Source: Calonectria ilicicola
Lineage: Eukaryota > Ascomycota > Sordariomycetes > Hypocreales > Nectriaceae
Direction: 5' to 3'
DNA: 64,000 bases
NCBI GenBank assembly: GCA_020809705.1
Contig: CP085825.1
Coordinates: 1,798,001 to 1,862,000 of the forward strand
In this document: positions 46,808-58,559 of the stretch, one piece after another
Layout: each line of letters begins with the position of its first letter
How positions within the stretch are numbered: the first letter of the stretch is position 1
The notes under the pieces: generated by a model
Seen by the model: only the letters and a program-made list of their open reading frames with translations
Told to the model about the DNA's origin: nothing
The model's database searches: none
Position numbers and translations under genes: made by a program

Positions 46808-48547
46808 ATGGACTCGCCCAATAGTAAAGCCGACGATGTCGGGGCCAGCCAGGTTTCCTTTCAGAGCCAGGCGCCGACCGCCGGGGTCGACACTGCCTGG
46901 GAATTTCTCGATAGCCACCGCGGTGCGGCTGGAGACAATGAAACGGTCGACATTGACGCGCTGAGGCGCAAGATTGACTGGCACATTGTGCCTCTTATGT
47001 TTTGCTGCTACACAATGCAATTCCTGGACAAAGTCATTCTTAACGTGTGTATCACATACATGAACCTGCGTCGATACCCGGTCTAACGGTTAACTAGTAC
47101 GCGGCTCCGATGGGTTTGAGAACCGACCTGAACCTCAAGGGAAATGACTTTTCCAACATTGCCACTTTTCTCTTTGTCGGACTACTCTGCTTTGAGATCC
47201 CAAACAGTTCGTCCACGCTTCAATGCTGATATTTCAGGTTGCTGATGCCACGTATAGTTTATTTTCTCCAAATTGTACCGGCCGCGAAATGGTTGGGTGC
47301 AAACGTGATTCTCTGGGGCATCGCGACAGCATGCGGCGCAGCTGCGAAAAATTACCAGACATTATTGGTTTCCCGTGTCTTTTTGGGAATATTCGAGGCG
47401 ACAATTGGGCCTTCACTCTTGCTAATTAGCAGTCAGTGGTATACAAAATCGGAACAGGCACCGCGTTTCTCCTTCTGGTATGTTGGATTGGGCGTCGGCC
47501 AAATTGTCGGCGGAGCTGTCTCATACGGCTTCCAGCACGTCAGCCCTGGCGCATCCCTGGAAGGCTGGCGCATCATGTTCATTGTTCTTGGCCTTGTAAC
47601 GATCACAATAGGGTTCTGTACCTTTTTGTTAGTCCCTGATACACCCATGAAAGCCAAATGGTTGTCAGACGGAGAAAAGGTAGCCCTCTTGAAACATGTC
47701 AGTGTTAACCAGACCGGCATCGAGAGCCGAAAGTTTCGCCCCAAGGAGATTTTGGAGGCGTTGTGTGACCCGCAGATGTATCTCATGCTTGTCTCAGTTA
47801 TCCTGGTGAGTTCGGAGGATTATTTGCATCAAGCGGCGCGTGCATACTAACTTGGCTAGCTCTCGGTGTCCAGTGGAGTGGTCACCACCTACTCTGCTAC
47901 TCTCATTACAAATCTTGGCTATGAGCCAAAGAAGGCAGCTCTGATGAACATGCCCTCTGGAGTTGTCAGCATCTTCTTTACGTTGATGGTCGGATATGGC
48001 ATTCGGAAGCAGTCCCATCGCTGGGCTTGGATTATTGCATGTATCATTCCTGCCATCATTGGCGGCGCCTTGATGTCTTTCCTGGACATCAAGAATAGAT
48101 CTGGCATCCTCGCCGGCATCTATCTGGTGAACGCCGTGGTCGCACCTTTGGCAGTATTTTACAATGTGAGTACATACACTGGCTCAGCCCCTCCGGCTCC
48201 CCATGCTTACCTTGTACACACAGTGGACCGCCGCCAACTTTGGTGGCGCAACTAAACGAGCGTTCGCGGCAGCGGTTGTTAGCGGTTCCTTTTCAATCGG
48301 CAACATTATCGGCCCTCAAACGTTCCAAGCGCGTGATGCGCCAGATTTCCGTCCAGCTAAGCTTGCAGTGATGGGCACACAGGCGGGCTGTGCCGTAACC
48401 ACCTTTATTTTGTTTTTGTATTACGTTTGGGCCAACAAGAAGCGAGGCGGCGATGTTACCAAGCAGACTGAGGAAGCTTACATGTCCCCTGAAGTTTGGT
48501 CCACTTTGACCGACAAGGAGAACAAGTTCTTTCGTTATACGTATTAG
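46808..48547 (+). CDS. MFS permease, Dal5-like anion:cation symporter family
   Basis: Five exons (46808-47044, 47098-47206, 47258-47805, 47860-48165, 48224-48547) give 507 residues. The introns restore LDKVILNYAAPMG, FEIPNIYFLQIVPAAKW and FYNWTAANFGG, which are diagnostic Dal5-family stretches. About twelve membrane segments are visible. The N-terminal cytoplasmic part has the conserved LRRKIDWHIVPLM before TM1, and TM4-5 contains RVFLGIFEATIGPSLLLIS and YTKSEQAPR. Family members import carboxylates and vitamins such as allantoate, nicotinate, pantothenate, biotin and tartrate by proton symport at the plasma membrane. The next gene on the same strand is an FAD monooxygenase, 456 bp downstream, which suggests uptake or export coupled to aromatic oxidation; this is inference. 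Confidence 0.93.
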
Positions 48548-49003
48548 ATAATGTTGTAATTATGCTTCGGCTTTGTCTCTTTTTTCGATGGGTTGAAAAA
48601 AGAAACTGCTATTAATAATGCACTCGGCTAATAAATCTCTCATGGAATGAGACAATGCGTAATCAAAAGTTCGTGCGCAAGACCACCTGAGCTTCACTGC
48701 ACAAAGATGACGTATCCAATCGGAAACAGTTTCCAGCTTTTGGCGAGCCAACTGGCATGAGCACCACAGGAGCCTTTCACTAGGCATCTGCCGACAAGTC
48801 ACATTGGGGTGTGGGACACAGGGCATGGGGGACCCTTGCAAGCCTGTCGATCCGCACCTACGAGAAACTAGAGCTCCTCTGGCGGCCGCTGTCCAATTTA
48901 ACATCCGCCTCCCCGTCAGCGTGGCGCATCAGTAGATCTGTTTCCTCATCCACTTAAGGAATCAAAGTTCCGACGAAAAGGCGTGCGGGAAGCGAGAGGG
49001 ATC
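48548..49003. other. Intergenic MFS/FMO
   Basis: 456 bp holding the MFS 3' end and the monooxygenase promoter. No distinct feature is recognised. Confidence 0.5.
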
Positions 49004-50426
49004 ATGACGCAACCAGACGTGAAGCAGCCTGTTCTCATCATTGGTGCCGGCATCAGTGGCCTGTTGCTTGCCCAGTACTTGCGTCGAGAAGGCGTCAAAT
49101 TCCGCATCTTTGAACGGGACACGGATCTAACGACAAGAGGAGTGGGCTGGGGATTGACCTTGAACTGGGCGCTCCCCGCCCTACGCTCCCTACTTCCTGA
49201 GGATCTAGTTCGGGAGCTTCCTAGCGCTTATGTTGACAGGGTGGCTGTTGAGAACGGCGCGTCAACCTCATTTCCATTCTTCGATCTTAGCACTTGCGAA
49301 CTCAAGTTCGCAACGCCCAAGGTTCCTGAGTCACTTCGCATCAGAGTGACCCGCGAGAGGCTGAGGAAAATACTTGCCACTGGCATTAATATTGAGGTGC
49401 GTCTCGTGTGTGTCTCAGTTCCGTCGCAGAGAGGTTTGCTGACACATTTTGGCTTTATTAGTGGGGGAAGGGATTCCAAGAGCTTAATCAGCATGATGAC
49501 TCCATCACAGCCACATTCCATGATGGTTCCAAAGTTGATGGATGTCTGTTAGTCGCATGCGACGGTGCTGGATCCCGGGTCCGCCATGCGGTTTTCCCCA
49601 ATGAGTCTGATATGTACTCTATCCCGATCCGACTGCTCGGGTTGAAGATGCACCTGTCGCCTGAGCAAATGGATCCTGTTAAAAAGCTTGATCCGTTCTT
49701 TTTACAAGGCACTTCCTCCCAAAATAACACGTTCATATATTTGAGCCGTACGTTTCCATTTTCCTCTTTGTTAGCTGGTGTTAATGTGATTAGTCCTTGA
49801 TGCTCCTGGGAACAATGAAGACAGCACAGATAAGTACGCCTGTCAGATGTGCATTTCGTGGCCGTATCGGGAAGGATTCTTGGGAAGATCCTCTCCGCTT
49901 GAGATTCCAGAAACCAACGAAGAGAAACACGCGTTGATCCGAACATTCGCGGAGGGCTGGGCAGAGCCATTCCGCACAATTGTCCGCAATCTTCCGGAGA
50001 ATCAGGAAATAAAGCATCTGGAGCCACATGACTTCGCCCCACGAATCGGCTTACGGTCAAATGGGCGTGCCGTACTTATGGGCGACTCATTGCATGCAAT
50101 GTCAATGTGTAAGTGACCCCTACATGATTCCTGAACATGGAACTGACCACATGAAATATGAAGACCGAGGTGAAGGTGCCAACCATGCAATTGTAGACGT
50201 ATCCGACTTTTCGGAGTACTTGGGTCCTCATCTATCTCAAATGCATGACTTTAAGGTATTGAGAAACGCTCTCGATGAGTACGAGGACGCTATAATTAAG
50301 CGGGCTCGCCCTGGTGTGCTCGCTTCACGACAAGCGTGTTTGGATGCTCATGACTGGCAGAAAATCAACCCAAAGAGTCCCCTATTGACAAAAAGAGAGA
50401 GAAATCTAGAATGGCATGAAGACTAA
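49004..50426 (+). CDS. FAD-dependent monooxygenase (aromatic hydroxylase type)
   Basis: Four exons (49004-49396, 49462-49747, 49794-50108, 50164-50426) give 418 residues. The N-terminal Rossmann motif is VLIIGAGISGLLLAQYLRRE (GAGISG at 14-19), followed by the acidic FERD that binds the ribose. The DG motif lies in GCLLVACDGAGSRVR and the second FAD motif in GRAVLMGDSLHAMSMYRGEGANHAI. These mark class A flavoprotein monooxygenases (para-hydroxybenzoate-hydroxylase fold), which hydroxylate aromatics or polyketide intermediates with NAD(P)H and oxygen. Length is normal for soluble fungal members, and no membrane anchor is seen. It is tail-to-tail with the amino-acid oxidase gene and downstream of the permease on the same strand. 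Confidence 0.93.
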
Positions 50427-50844
50427 TATGTTGTTATCAATCGCCACATACTTGCCAGATGAAAGAACTCGTAAATAGTCTTGCATTGTATTATAAGTGT
50501 GCACACACAGATAGAAAAAGCATCACCATGCAAATACTCAGTACTTCTTCCAAGTCGATACTTATCAAACCGATTCGCTTGCCAATTAATCTTCTTGTAG
50601 TATCGCAAGCGGACTTAGTTGAAACTAAAATGTAGAATAACTCCAATTTTCAGGTCACTTCGGAGCCCAAGAGGGAATAAATTTGCTAGTAAGATGATGT
50701 GGGTGGCTTTCAAGCATTGCAAGTGTAAATACTTTGTCAAGGGTAGGCGTTGTTGCTTTTACGAGCGAATAAGAATTTGCAAATCAAATGTCATATATTC
50801 ATATCTTCATATATCTACGATATTATTTCATTTCCATCCACCCA
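50427..50844. other. Convergent 3' intergenic region
   Basis: 418 bp, AT-rich, between the stops of the FMO and the amino-acid oxidase genes. Nothing else is seen. Confidence 0.6.
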
Positions 50845-52913
50845 TTAGACCGAAATCCATCGGGCCATCCACGTTTCCGTGATTTGCTTGGCCTCATCCA
50901 CAAGGCCAAGATCGAGCATCATCTGTACAGTACCACGAGCGGCACTCTCCAGAGCACTGAAAATCCATGCATGGGTGTAGCTTGTGTGCTCACCAATGAA
51001 CACAGTGTTGAACTCAGTTCTCCAGAAGGCGGGGATGTACAGGTTCTGCTGGTTCACAAGGGGCTGAGCCCAGCTACCGGCGTGGAATTCGTCATTCTTC
51101 CAGCATTGGCGATCCCAGTTGCCAGTCCAGTTGTCCTCAGCAACCTGGCCGTGAAGATCAACGACAGCCTTCTGAACGTAAGCAACATGTTCCTTGTCAG
51201 ACATGGCGCAAGCGGCGTCAGCATTGGTACCCGAAAGGTACGAAGCCAGCAAGACACCAGGGCCAGTGCTGTTGATGTTGAATGGGGGATAGCAGATTGA
51301 GCCAATCAGAGGGTGGTCAGAGCTACCACAGCCACCATAGATGGGCTCATCAAGGTGCTCCCAGAATCGAGTTTCATACTGAATAGCGACCTTGACGGAG
51401 TTTCCAAAGGCATAGCTGGTAATGGCTCGCCTCATAAGATCAGAATACGCAGGGAGCTCCCAGAGTCGCAGGAGGTTCAACGGGACAGAGTTGAACAAGT
51501 AGTCAAAGGTTTCGGTACTCGATTCGACCTCGCGAGGGTCCTTACCAGATGGCCGGTAGGAAATGCTGAGGCTCTTGTCATCATTAGACTTGACAGCGTA
51601 GACCTTGGAGTTGAAAAGAACTCGGCCCTTGATCAGGTTCTCAAAAGCAGCGGGAAGGCGGCTGATACCACCGTCAATGGTTCGCCAAGCATTGGCCAAG
51701 AAGTACACAGTGTCGTACTCCCACATAGCTGATGTTGAGGTTGTAGAAGCAACTTCATCTGTGATGTTCAGATCGGTCTTCATGACATAGCGCAGGTACT
51801 CAACCTCGGAGAAGTCAAAAAGACCCTCCTCGATGGCTTGCTTGTGTGCCTTGAAAACATTGGCAGCATAGAACTTCATCTTGTCATAAGTCATGCCCTT
51901 GAAATCTTCAAGAGCCTGCTCAGCCTCAGCAGCTGCCGTGGCATTGGAGTAAACCTCCTCATAGCTGACGGAGGGAGTGTTGGCGCTGCTTTGGATCCAA
52001 GGAATGAACTTGACTTGCAGAGTATCGTTGCCGGTATTCAACTCATTGAGGACATCTGCAAGCTGAAACACCATGCGGTGATCCATGATGGGGAAAGTTT
52101 CGTTTGTGTCTGGGTTCTTGACACTGAGGGGGAAACGCATGGGACCAAGCTCGGTATACTGGTGGTCCTCCGGCTTAGTGCCATTCAGGTAGGTTGTTCT
52201 GACACGGCCACCCACGCGGTTTGTACCCTCAATAATCTTCCAGTTGTGAATACCAACGGAGTCAAGCATAAGCTATGGAAGCGATTAGCAAAAGCATTCG
52301 TAGGGATCTTGCAGGTGCAAGATTAGGATTTAGCAAGACTTACAGAGGTCATGAGGCCAGACATGCCGCCACCAAGGATACCAAATGTCTTGTTCTTAGT
52401 AGTAGCGACGAAGACATCATCAGGCTCCTTTTGCTTCATGTATTCAACACCATCAAACCAAGCTCCCAAAGGCTCGGCGACGTCGGACAAAGTCGCGCGA
52501 CGTTTGAGCTTCTTGCTCTTGACGTTGGCCTGGACTGATCGGCCCATGAGCTTGCCATCAACAAAGGCATGAAGACATCCCGAAGAAACCTCTGCAGGGA
52601 CGATCCAGACGAATTTGGTTGGTCGCTGCTCCTCCCAATCAAGATGACGCTTGGCGGCTGGGTGGGAGCCAATGTGCGTGCTTCCGACGTGTTGGTAAGC
52701 ATGGGTGAGCGACGCCATGTCACAGGAGCCATAGGCTATGGTGAGCTCTCCGCTGAGATCATCATGATACTCCACGTGGATGTTGTGGAGACCACCTTGC
52801 TCAACATCGAAGGGACCCTGAAACGAGATGGTTTGACCAACGATTGGTTGAGCGGCGCAAACACCAGCCAAGGCTGTAGCCGTGGCTAAAAGCTTTGACA
52901 CAAGGGGAGCCAT
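50845..52913 (-). CDS. Secreted flavin amine oxidase, L-amino-acid oxidase-like
   Basis: Two exons (52913-52344, 52272-50845) give 665 residues. A signal peptide is evident (MAPLVSKLLATATALAGVCA). An N-terminal extension of about 150 residues precedes the FAD Rossmann motif (TFGILGGGMSGLMTSLMLDS, GGGMSG at 181-186), which the intron splits. GTNRVGGRVRTTY and the substrate-gate region ELGPMRFP follow; this Arg corresponds to the carboxylate-binding Arg of L-amino-acid oxidases. The C-terminal FAD-binding segment is FIGEHTSYTHAWIFSALESAARG. Such enzymes deaminate L-amino acids to keto acids, with ammonia and hydrogen peroxide. Several N-x-S/T sites fit secretion. Physiological roles in fungi include nitrogen scavenging and antibiosis through peroxide. 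The substrate range cannot be read from sequence. Confidence 0.92.
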
Positions 52914-55388
52914 GATGTCAGGTTGGATTGTTCCAGTGTTCTCAAACTGACTGTTTCACTGTGAGGCTGACCTGTGGTGTCGAGAGCAGCCATCAATGAA
53001 GAGGCCAACCAAGGTCCATTATATAATTCGAAATATTTCGTCCTCATCTAAAAACCCGAATTATTATCATGTAAACCCACGCAATTGTTTATCACCCGTT
53101 TCTACGGAACCTAGACTGAGTCAGGGTTCCCGATAGCAAGGCTCATCCGGCCTCCGCCGTAAAGCGAGGATCAAAGACCAGCCACACCTTCAAGCCATCG
53201 CGAAAAATCAGAGTTACGTAATTTTACAATGCGTTCGTTAACAAAAGCTGGACTAAACTGTACAACATGAGAATCAACCAGGTTGTGTTGGTTCGAGGGG
53301 TTTACTGGCAACTGATAGCTAAACCCGGAAGGCTAGGTTGAGCCACTTTGCACCCACTTCAAAGATAGGAAGTGCAGGAAAAAGCCACTTCACAGCGAAA
53401 GCGACCGGCATACTCTATACCACGTGCTCGTTTTATTGACTAGAATTGGAATTTTTAGCCAGCCGGCCCGTATTGCACCGACCGGCGATTTTTCCGGGCC
53501 GTTAGAAGTGGTCAGGAAAGACTGTGAATTAGACGGTGTGCTAGTATACCCGGGGCGATAAGCATGAGGGGAAGCATGTCCATCCCCACAAGCAAACAAG
53601 GAAGTGCTTCGGCCCCAGATGCGGCATCAGTAGAAGTGGATGGCAGCTTTTGTCTGATTGGCGGTCTATGGCAACTCATCGGCAAACTTGTAAATGCCCG
53701 ATCTTATCAAACTGGGGTACGGCCCTTGACTACCTTTTCAAGCTCCTTGCGCTATCGTTATCGAGCTTATCTTCGACAACAAATGGGTGGTTTTATTAGG
53801 GCGCAGAGTACAAGATCCACAACTAATCCCTACCGTTTGGATCTTTTGTTTCCTAGGAATTAGAAACAGTTCAAGTGAGCCGTTTTACCCTATTAGGTGT
53901 AGGATCGGCACTTAAATCTGGTTCCCTAGTGGCCCGAAATCAAGCAAAATGGTTGCGTACTCCCGACGATCCGTTCGGCCTCTTTGCAAAACATGGCAAA
54001 GCGTGGCTGCTACCTGCGGCATATAAACTATAAATTGTGGCGGCTTTTTTGCCATGATGTCAGCAGTATAGAATGCCGGGCTGCATTACTGGTCTTCCGA
54101 CGACCCTTCCGACGACCCGGTCCATACTGGAACGCCGGTGCCAGGGTCCTTGGAACCCTTCTTATCATGAGCCTCGGGTAACCAGTGTTGTTATCTTTAA
54201 CACTCGGTAGGAGGGCGCGCCCTTTTCAAATTATTTATAATCAGTGATCCTTGTCTCGCTGTGCATATTGATGCGTCTTGATTCTTATCGACATGGCCAC
54301 TATCTTTATCGAACCAGAAATGCACTCAAATGCAACTCTGAGAACAGACTTGAATGAGAAACTTTCCCCGCAACGACTACGTAACTCTATCGTTGTGACA
54401 TGATTGATCGGCCTCTTTATCTCTTGAACTTTGACCTGTACGTAACAGCTCACGGGCCGAAGACATCGCATGTTGGTGATTGGAAAGCATGGATGCCATA
54501 TTGAGTGGGGGTTGGCTTCGGAAGTGGTTGGTGTTTCCTTTCGTCCGTGTTTTGTTATGAACAGGCTTCTATATAGTAGTAAGAGTAAATTATATCTCAG
54601 AAAATGGTGTTGATGATTCGAGTTATCCTGTGGCATCTGATGACAAGCTAGCGCGCTGGATTGTGGCCCTTGCTATCCGCTGCATCCATAGAAGGAAATC
54701 ATGGGTTTATGACGTATGTATTTATTTGCTTCTCATATTGTTTGAATTTTGCAAATACATGTTGTGCGATTTTACGCCTCGCAATGTTGCAACAGATTCA
54801 TCTAATGGGTTCCAACGCTGTGATACCGACTTGGGAACTTTTCATGGAATGGCAAAAGATCTGGGCAGTCATTTGTATTCATATTAAATTATTTCTAAGA
54901 ATGAGTAAGGAAAGCCAAGCGCCTGCCCACTGTTGAGGAAATTGCATTAGGAATATGAAAGCAACACATCCTTACGACATAAACTGATTGAGAAAATCCT
55001 GTTGATTCCTACTCTGGTAAGTTCAGTCATCCTATTTGATTGTATTTCATAAAGTCAATAAATCTATTTTGGTTTCCGCATTTGTGCAGTCGTCTAATCC
55101 GTTGGTGCGATCACATGGATGCAAGCCTCATCATTTGACACCTGGTCAACCATGAGGCAACAGCAGTCCATTAAAATAAATATACTTGAAATATCGAAAA
55201 AATATTTTCTTACTAATTCTGTCTCCGTTTAAGAAACAGATGGTCGCTTATCGGTTTCGGTTTCCACTAGCTTCGGCTCATCCTGTGTTAATGAAGGGTT
55301 TGGTCCACTTGGTCTACGTCCATACACCACATAGCTGTATAATCGTTAGATGCATGGCATATTGTCCGTCAACAAAAGAAAAATAAGC
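52914..55388. other. Long intergenic region with no recognised gene
   Basis: About 2.5 kb upstream of LAAO and downstream of the LaeA-like gene. Frames such as 53564-53863 and 54661-54936 lack domains, and repeated short motifs (TTCCGACGACCC doubled near 54097-54120) are the only structure seen. Confidence 0.5.
53021..53040 (-). promoter_or_regulatory. TATA-like box and adjacent 12-bp palindrome upstream of LAAO
   Basis: On the minus strand a TTATATAAT sequence lies about 110 bp before the LAAO start codon. It overlaps the edge of a perfect palindrome CGAAATATTTCG at 53029-53040. The box is a plausible core promoter; the palindrome may be a dimeric factor site. Confidence 0.35.
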
Positions 55389-56514
55389 TTACAATGGGAC
55401 CCAACTGTGAATATTTTGGTTCAAAACTTCATTGCGTGCTCTGGCGAGCAGGACTTGGAAATATACTGGGTCGCCGTTCATGATCTGCTCGTAACCCCTG
55501 GCAAAGACGTTGGCAATGGTTTCTCGGAAATGGTGTAGCTCAAAAGCCCCAATTTGTTTGAGATGAGGATCCTTGGGCCATGGGCAAGTTGGAATCTTCA
55601 GTATGTGCTCGACGACATCCTCGAAGCCTGCGGCTTCCAGATGCTGTTTCCACCGCGTCGGCTCCCAACCTGACAGATTTACTCGCTCCGACATGTCTAA
55701 ATATATGCGACCGAGCTCCAAATACGCCGAGTCCTGTGGCAGAGTGTCATCGTCGGATCTAAAGTCGGGGACGGAACCGGCAAGCTGCAAGTAGGCGCCG
55801 GGCTTCAGGTGGTTGTAAGCTTGACTAATCAGGCGGGGCCAATCTCGGATGGCCATGATGAGTTCGCGGCCGTGGATAAGGTCGAAGCTCGATTCCCCCC
55901 ACAACCAATCGTCTTCAATATCGTCGATCTCGAATATAAGATTTGGCGGCACGACCGCTGGCTGAGTCGGGCTGGTGTCGACTCCAATCACACGAGCGCT
56001 TGGGTGCATCTCGGCCATGTCGATGGCCCAAATGCCTGAGCCTGTACCGAGGTCGAGGATATTCTGTGGATTCTTGACTATCGGGGCCAAATGAAGCTTA
56101 TCATCCATGAGCATGGTGAATTTGCAATGCTGAAGGTCGTTTCTCTCCATCTGGCGATACAAAAGTTAGTCGGGTGGCAGTGTGATGGGGAATGGGCGCA
56201 TTGATGACCTCGGAATCGTCGCTTGGAATCCAAGCCTTGTGGAGGCCGTAGGCGCTGTAGGTGCGGCCATTTTCGACAACGCCGCGCCTGATGTCGGATG
56301 CGATCGATGTTAGGTAACTGGTGTTTGTCGATCCAGCGTATCCATCGTCGACATCTTCAGACCACGAATCGGGTTCAATCTCGCCTGAGGGCGCTGCAGA
56401 CGACGGTGATGGGCCTGCCGCGGGCTCGCCCTCTTGGGCGTCCCGGTGGCCTGGGACGTCTCCACTCGCGCCCCCGGTTGTGCCGCCTGGAGGGGTTGAC
56501 GATGGCGCTGGCAT
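55389..56514 (-). CDS. LaeA-like SAM-dependent methyltransferase
   Basis: Two exons (56514-56209, 56150-55389) give 355 residues. The intron (GTCATC...GCCAG) restores PSDDSEMERNDLQHCKFTML, the conserved join of this family. The N-terminus is a Pro/Gly/Ser-rich disordered stretch, then RTYSAYGLHKAWIPSDDSE. The methyltransferase fold shows motif I NILDLGTGSGIWAIDMAE, the acidic GVDTSP and FDLIHGRELIMAIRDWP. The C-terminal region includes GYEQIMNGDPVYFQVLLARA. Proteins of this shape include the velvet-complex regulator LaeA and many paralogues (Llm-like, TAM-domain), which affect secondary metabolism, or methylate small molecules. Among clustered tailoring genes it could be a regulator or an enzyme; I cannot decide. 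It shares a 462-bp divergent promoter with O-methyltransferase 2. Confidence 0.9.
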
Positions 56515-56976
56515 GGTCTCGAGAGTAGGTCGATGCAGCACTGAACTTTCGGCCGGCGGGCGATCCACAGCGGATGGCGATCGTGTTTTGCGATAAATCT
56601 GGAGGCGTGGAGAAGGATCGCTCTGAGGGGATCGTATGACGACCCTTCCCGCTGTCCGCGTTTTTTCCCCGGGCTTCCTTCACCACCGCTCGCGGCGTCA
56701 CTACTAAGACAATACAAAAGCACCCCCGCGCTATTATGGAAGCTAGCCCGCGACAAGTCTAGTCGCCAGCAGCCATGGCGTGGTTTGCGTCGTTCCTCTA
56801 GGCCATGCCATGCCATGCGCAGGGGATACCTCGCTTGATGAATTTCCGAATACCATCCGAATCCCACATATTCGCCTTCTTGTGCGGTCCTCTAAGGCTT
56901 GCCATTGACCTGTATCAACCTCCAACTATCGCGGTAGAAGCGTCACATCACCCTCACGTCCCAGACCTGCATTCCA
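56515..56976. promoter_or_regulatory. Bidirectional promoter, LaeA-like methyltransferase/O-methyltransferase 2
   Basis: 462 bp between two start codons facing away from each other. It is GC-rich and contains a small (CCATG)n run near 56803-56818. No TATA box was recognised. The spacing suggests co-regulation; this is inference. Confidence 0.5.
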
Positions 56977-58559
56977 ATGGCGCTCCCCACTAAACAAGAG
57001 CTCGACGGCCTCGTCGCCCAACTAAACCAGGCTGCGCAAGCGTATTCTGATGCCCCCGACCTGGATGGATACATGTCTCGTGTCCAGATCCTTGAAAAAG
57101 CCCAGACACTCACTCAAGCACTTATCACGCCTGATCAGAAACCCAATTATCATGGCCTTAATGTGAGCATTTCCTTGAAACTATTTCACCTCACTTCTTC
57201 ACCATCCATCGCTGCCCAACTCTGGCATAGACCATGCCCCTCACTTGCGCGCAATTTCTCACCTTGGCTCTCGCTAGATGGCGGAGGTCATTGCTGTCCG
57301 CACCTTTATGAGACTCAAGGTCCTTGATGCCATTCCCGCCACCGGATCTATATCACTGCAAGATCTCTCCAAGGCCACTGGGGTGCAGGACTCACTGTTG
57401 GGTATGTTTGCCACCCCCTCTCACAACAATTCATTTTGCTAACCTCATTTCATTAGAGCGCATGGGTCGTATTTTAGGTAAACATCTCGCTTTATTCCAA
57501 CAAGTGTTTCCCATTTATTAAAACTGTGCACAGTTGCTTCTGGCTTTCTTGACCAAACTGAACCAAATGGCGGCGAGTACAAGCACACCAAATTTTCTCT
57601 TGCCTACATTCTCGACAAACCTGCACCAGGACATTTATTCCTGGCAATGTATGTTGAATCTGCGTCCTGTGAGATATGTGTCCTTATGTTCTCTAGGTAT
57701 GATGAATGGTTCAAGCATATGCATAACTTTGATGATTATCTCGTATCAAGAGGCGAATTAACGGAACCCTATGACCCAACAAAGAACCCCTACACTGCCT
57801 ATTATAAGCAAGAAGGAACGCCAGTGTGGAGTATTATGATGCAGAATCCAGAGAGGCTACAAACATTCCAGACCGGCATGGCGGGCATTGATGTTGCAAT
57901 CCCAGTCACCGGCCACTTTGACTTTGGCGCTCTCAAAAACACCCCGGAAGACGACGCCAAGGGGATTCTAGAGCTAGTGGATGTCGGTGGTGGTGAGGGC
58001 GTTGTCCTCAAAAAGATTCTAGAGGCTCATCCATCATTGTCACCAAAGAGCTGCATGCTCCAGGAACGACCTGAAATGGTTCAACTCGCCAAATCCAACT
58101 CGACTCTCCCTTCTGATGTACAACTTCTTGCTCACGATTTCATGACCGAACAGCCAATTAAAGGTAAAATCTCAACCGAGATAAACTCTTTTAAGAATCT
58201 GACTAATTCATAAACTTCTAGGGGCCAAGGCTTACTTTATGCGCATGATTTTACATGATTACGCGGATGCCGTCGGTATTCAAATTCTCACCCGACTTGC
58301 CGAAGCCATGTCTCCTGATTCCCGTGTCCTCATTTGCGAGATGGTCCTTGCGCCGCGTGTAGGAGAAGCTGATTTCGCCTCTGCTGTGCTGGATCAAGCT
58401 GTCATGACTATGGGCGGAAAGGAGAGAACGGAAGCTGGCTTCCAAAAAATGTTTGAGGCAGCAGGTCTTGAATTGGTCAAAACGTGGCGTGCTCCTGGGG
58501 TCCCTGGTGGATGTGTAGAAGCGAGGCTGAGAAAGGTGTGTAACAAACCACAGATGTAG
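56977..58559 (+). CDS. SAM-dependent O-methyltransferase 2 (plant-type fold)
   Basis: Six exons (56977-57162, 57278-57401, 57457-57477, 57534-57648, 57697-58163, 58222-58559) give 416 residues. Exon 3 is a 21-nt micro-exon encoding ERMGRIL, required to join the winged-helix region (GVQDSLL) to VASGFLDQTEPNGGEYKHTK. The Rossmann domain shows LELVDVGGGEGVVLKKILEA (motif I), MLQERPEM (acidic loop), and AYFMRMILHDYADAVGIQIL with the catalytic-base histidine. The C-terminal part (DSRVLICEMVLAPRV ... GFQKMFEAAGLELVKTW) is typical. It belongs to the phenol/polyketide O-methyltransferase family and is clearly different from O-methyltransferase 1, so the pair is not a recent duplication. It is divergent from the LaeA-like gene. 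Substrate unknown. Confidence 0.92.

Noticed and set aside
47207..47257. Alternative 27-nt intron in the MFS gene keeping LLMPRIVYFLQ
   Set aside because: Too short for a fungal intron; the 51-nt intron gives the family sequence FEIPNIYFLQIVPAAKW in phase.
54600..54940. Two hydrophobic overlapping frames suggesting a small membrane protein
   Set aside because: No conserved pattern, two competing frames and AT-rich context; no support for a gene.
36946..58559. The two O-methyltransferases as a recent tandem duplication
   Set aside because: Their sequences, exon structures (2 versus 6 exons) and motif I variants differ clearly, and they are about 18 kb apart.
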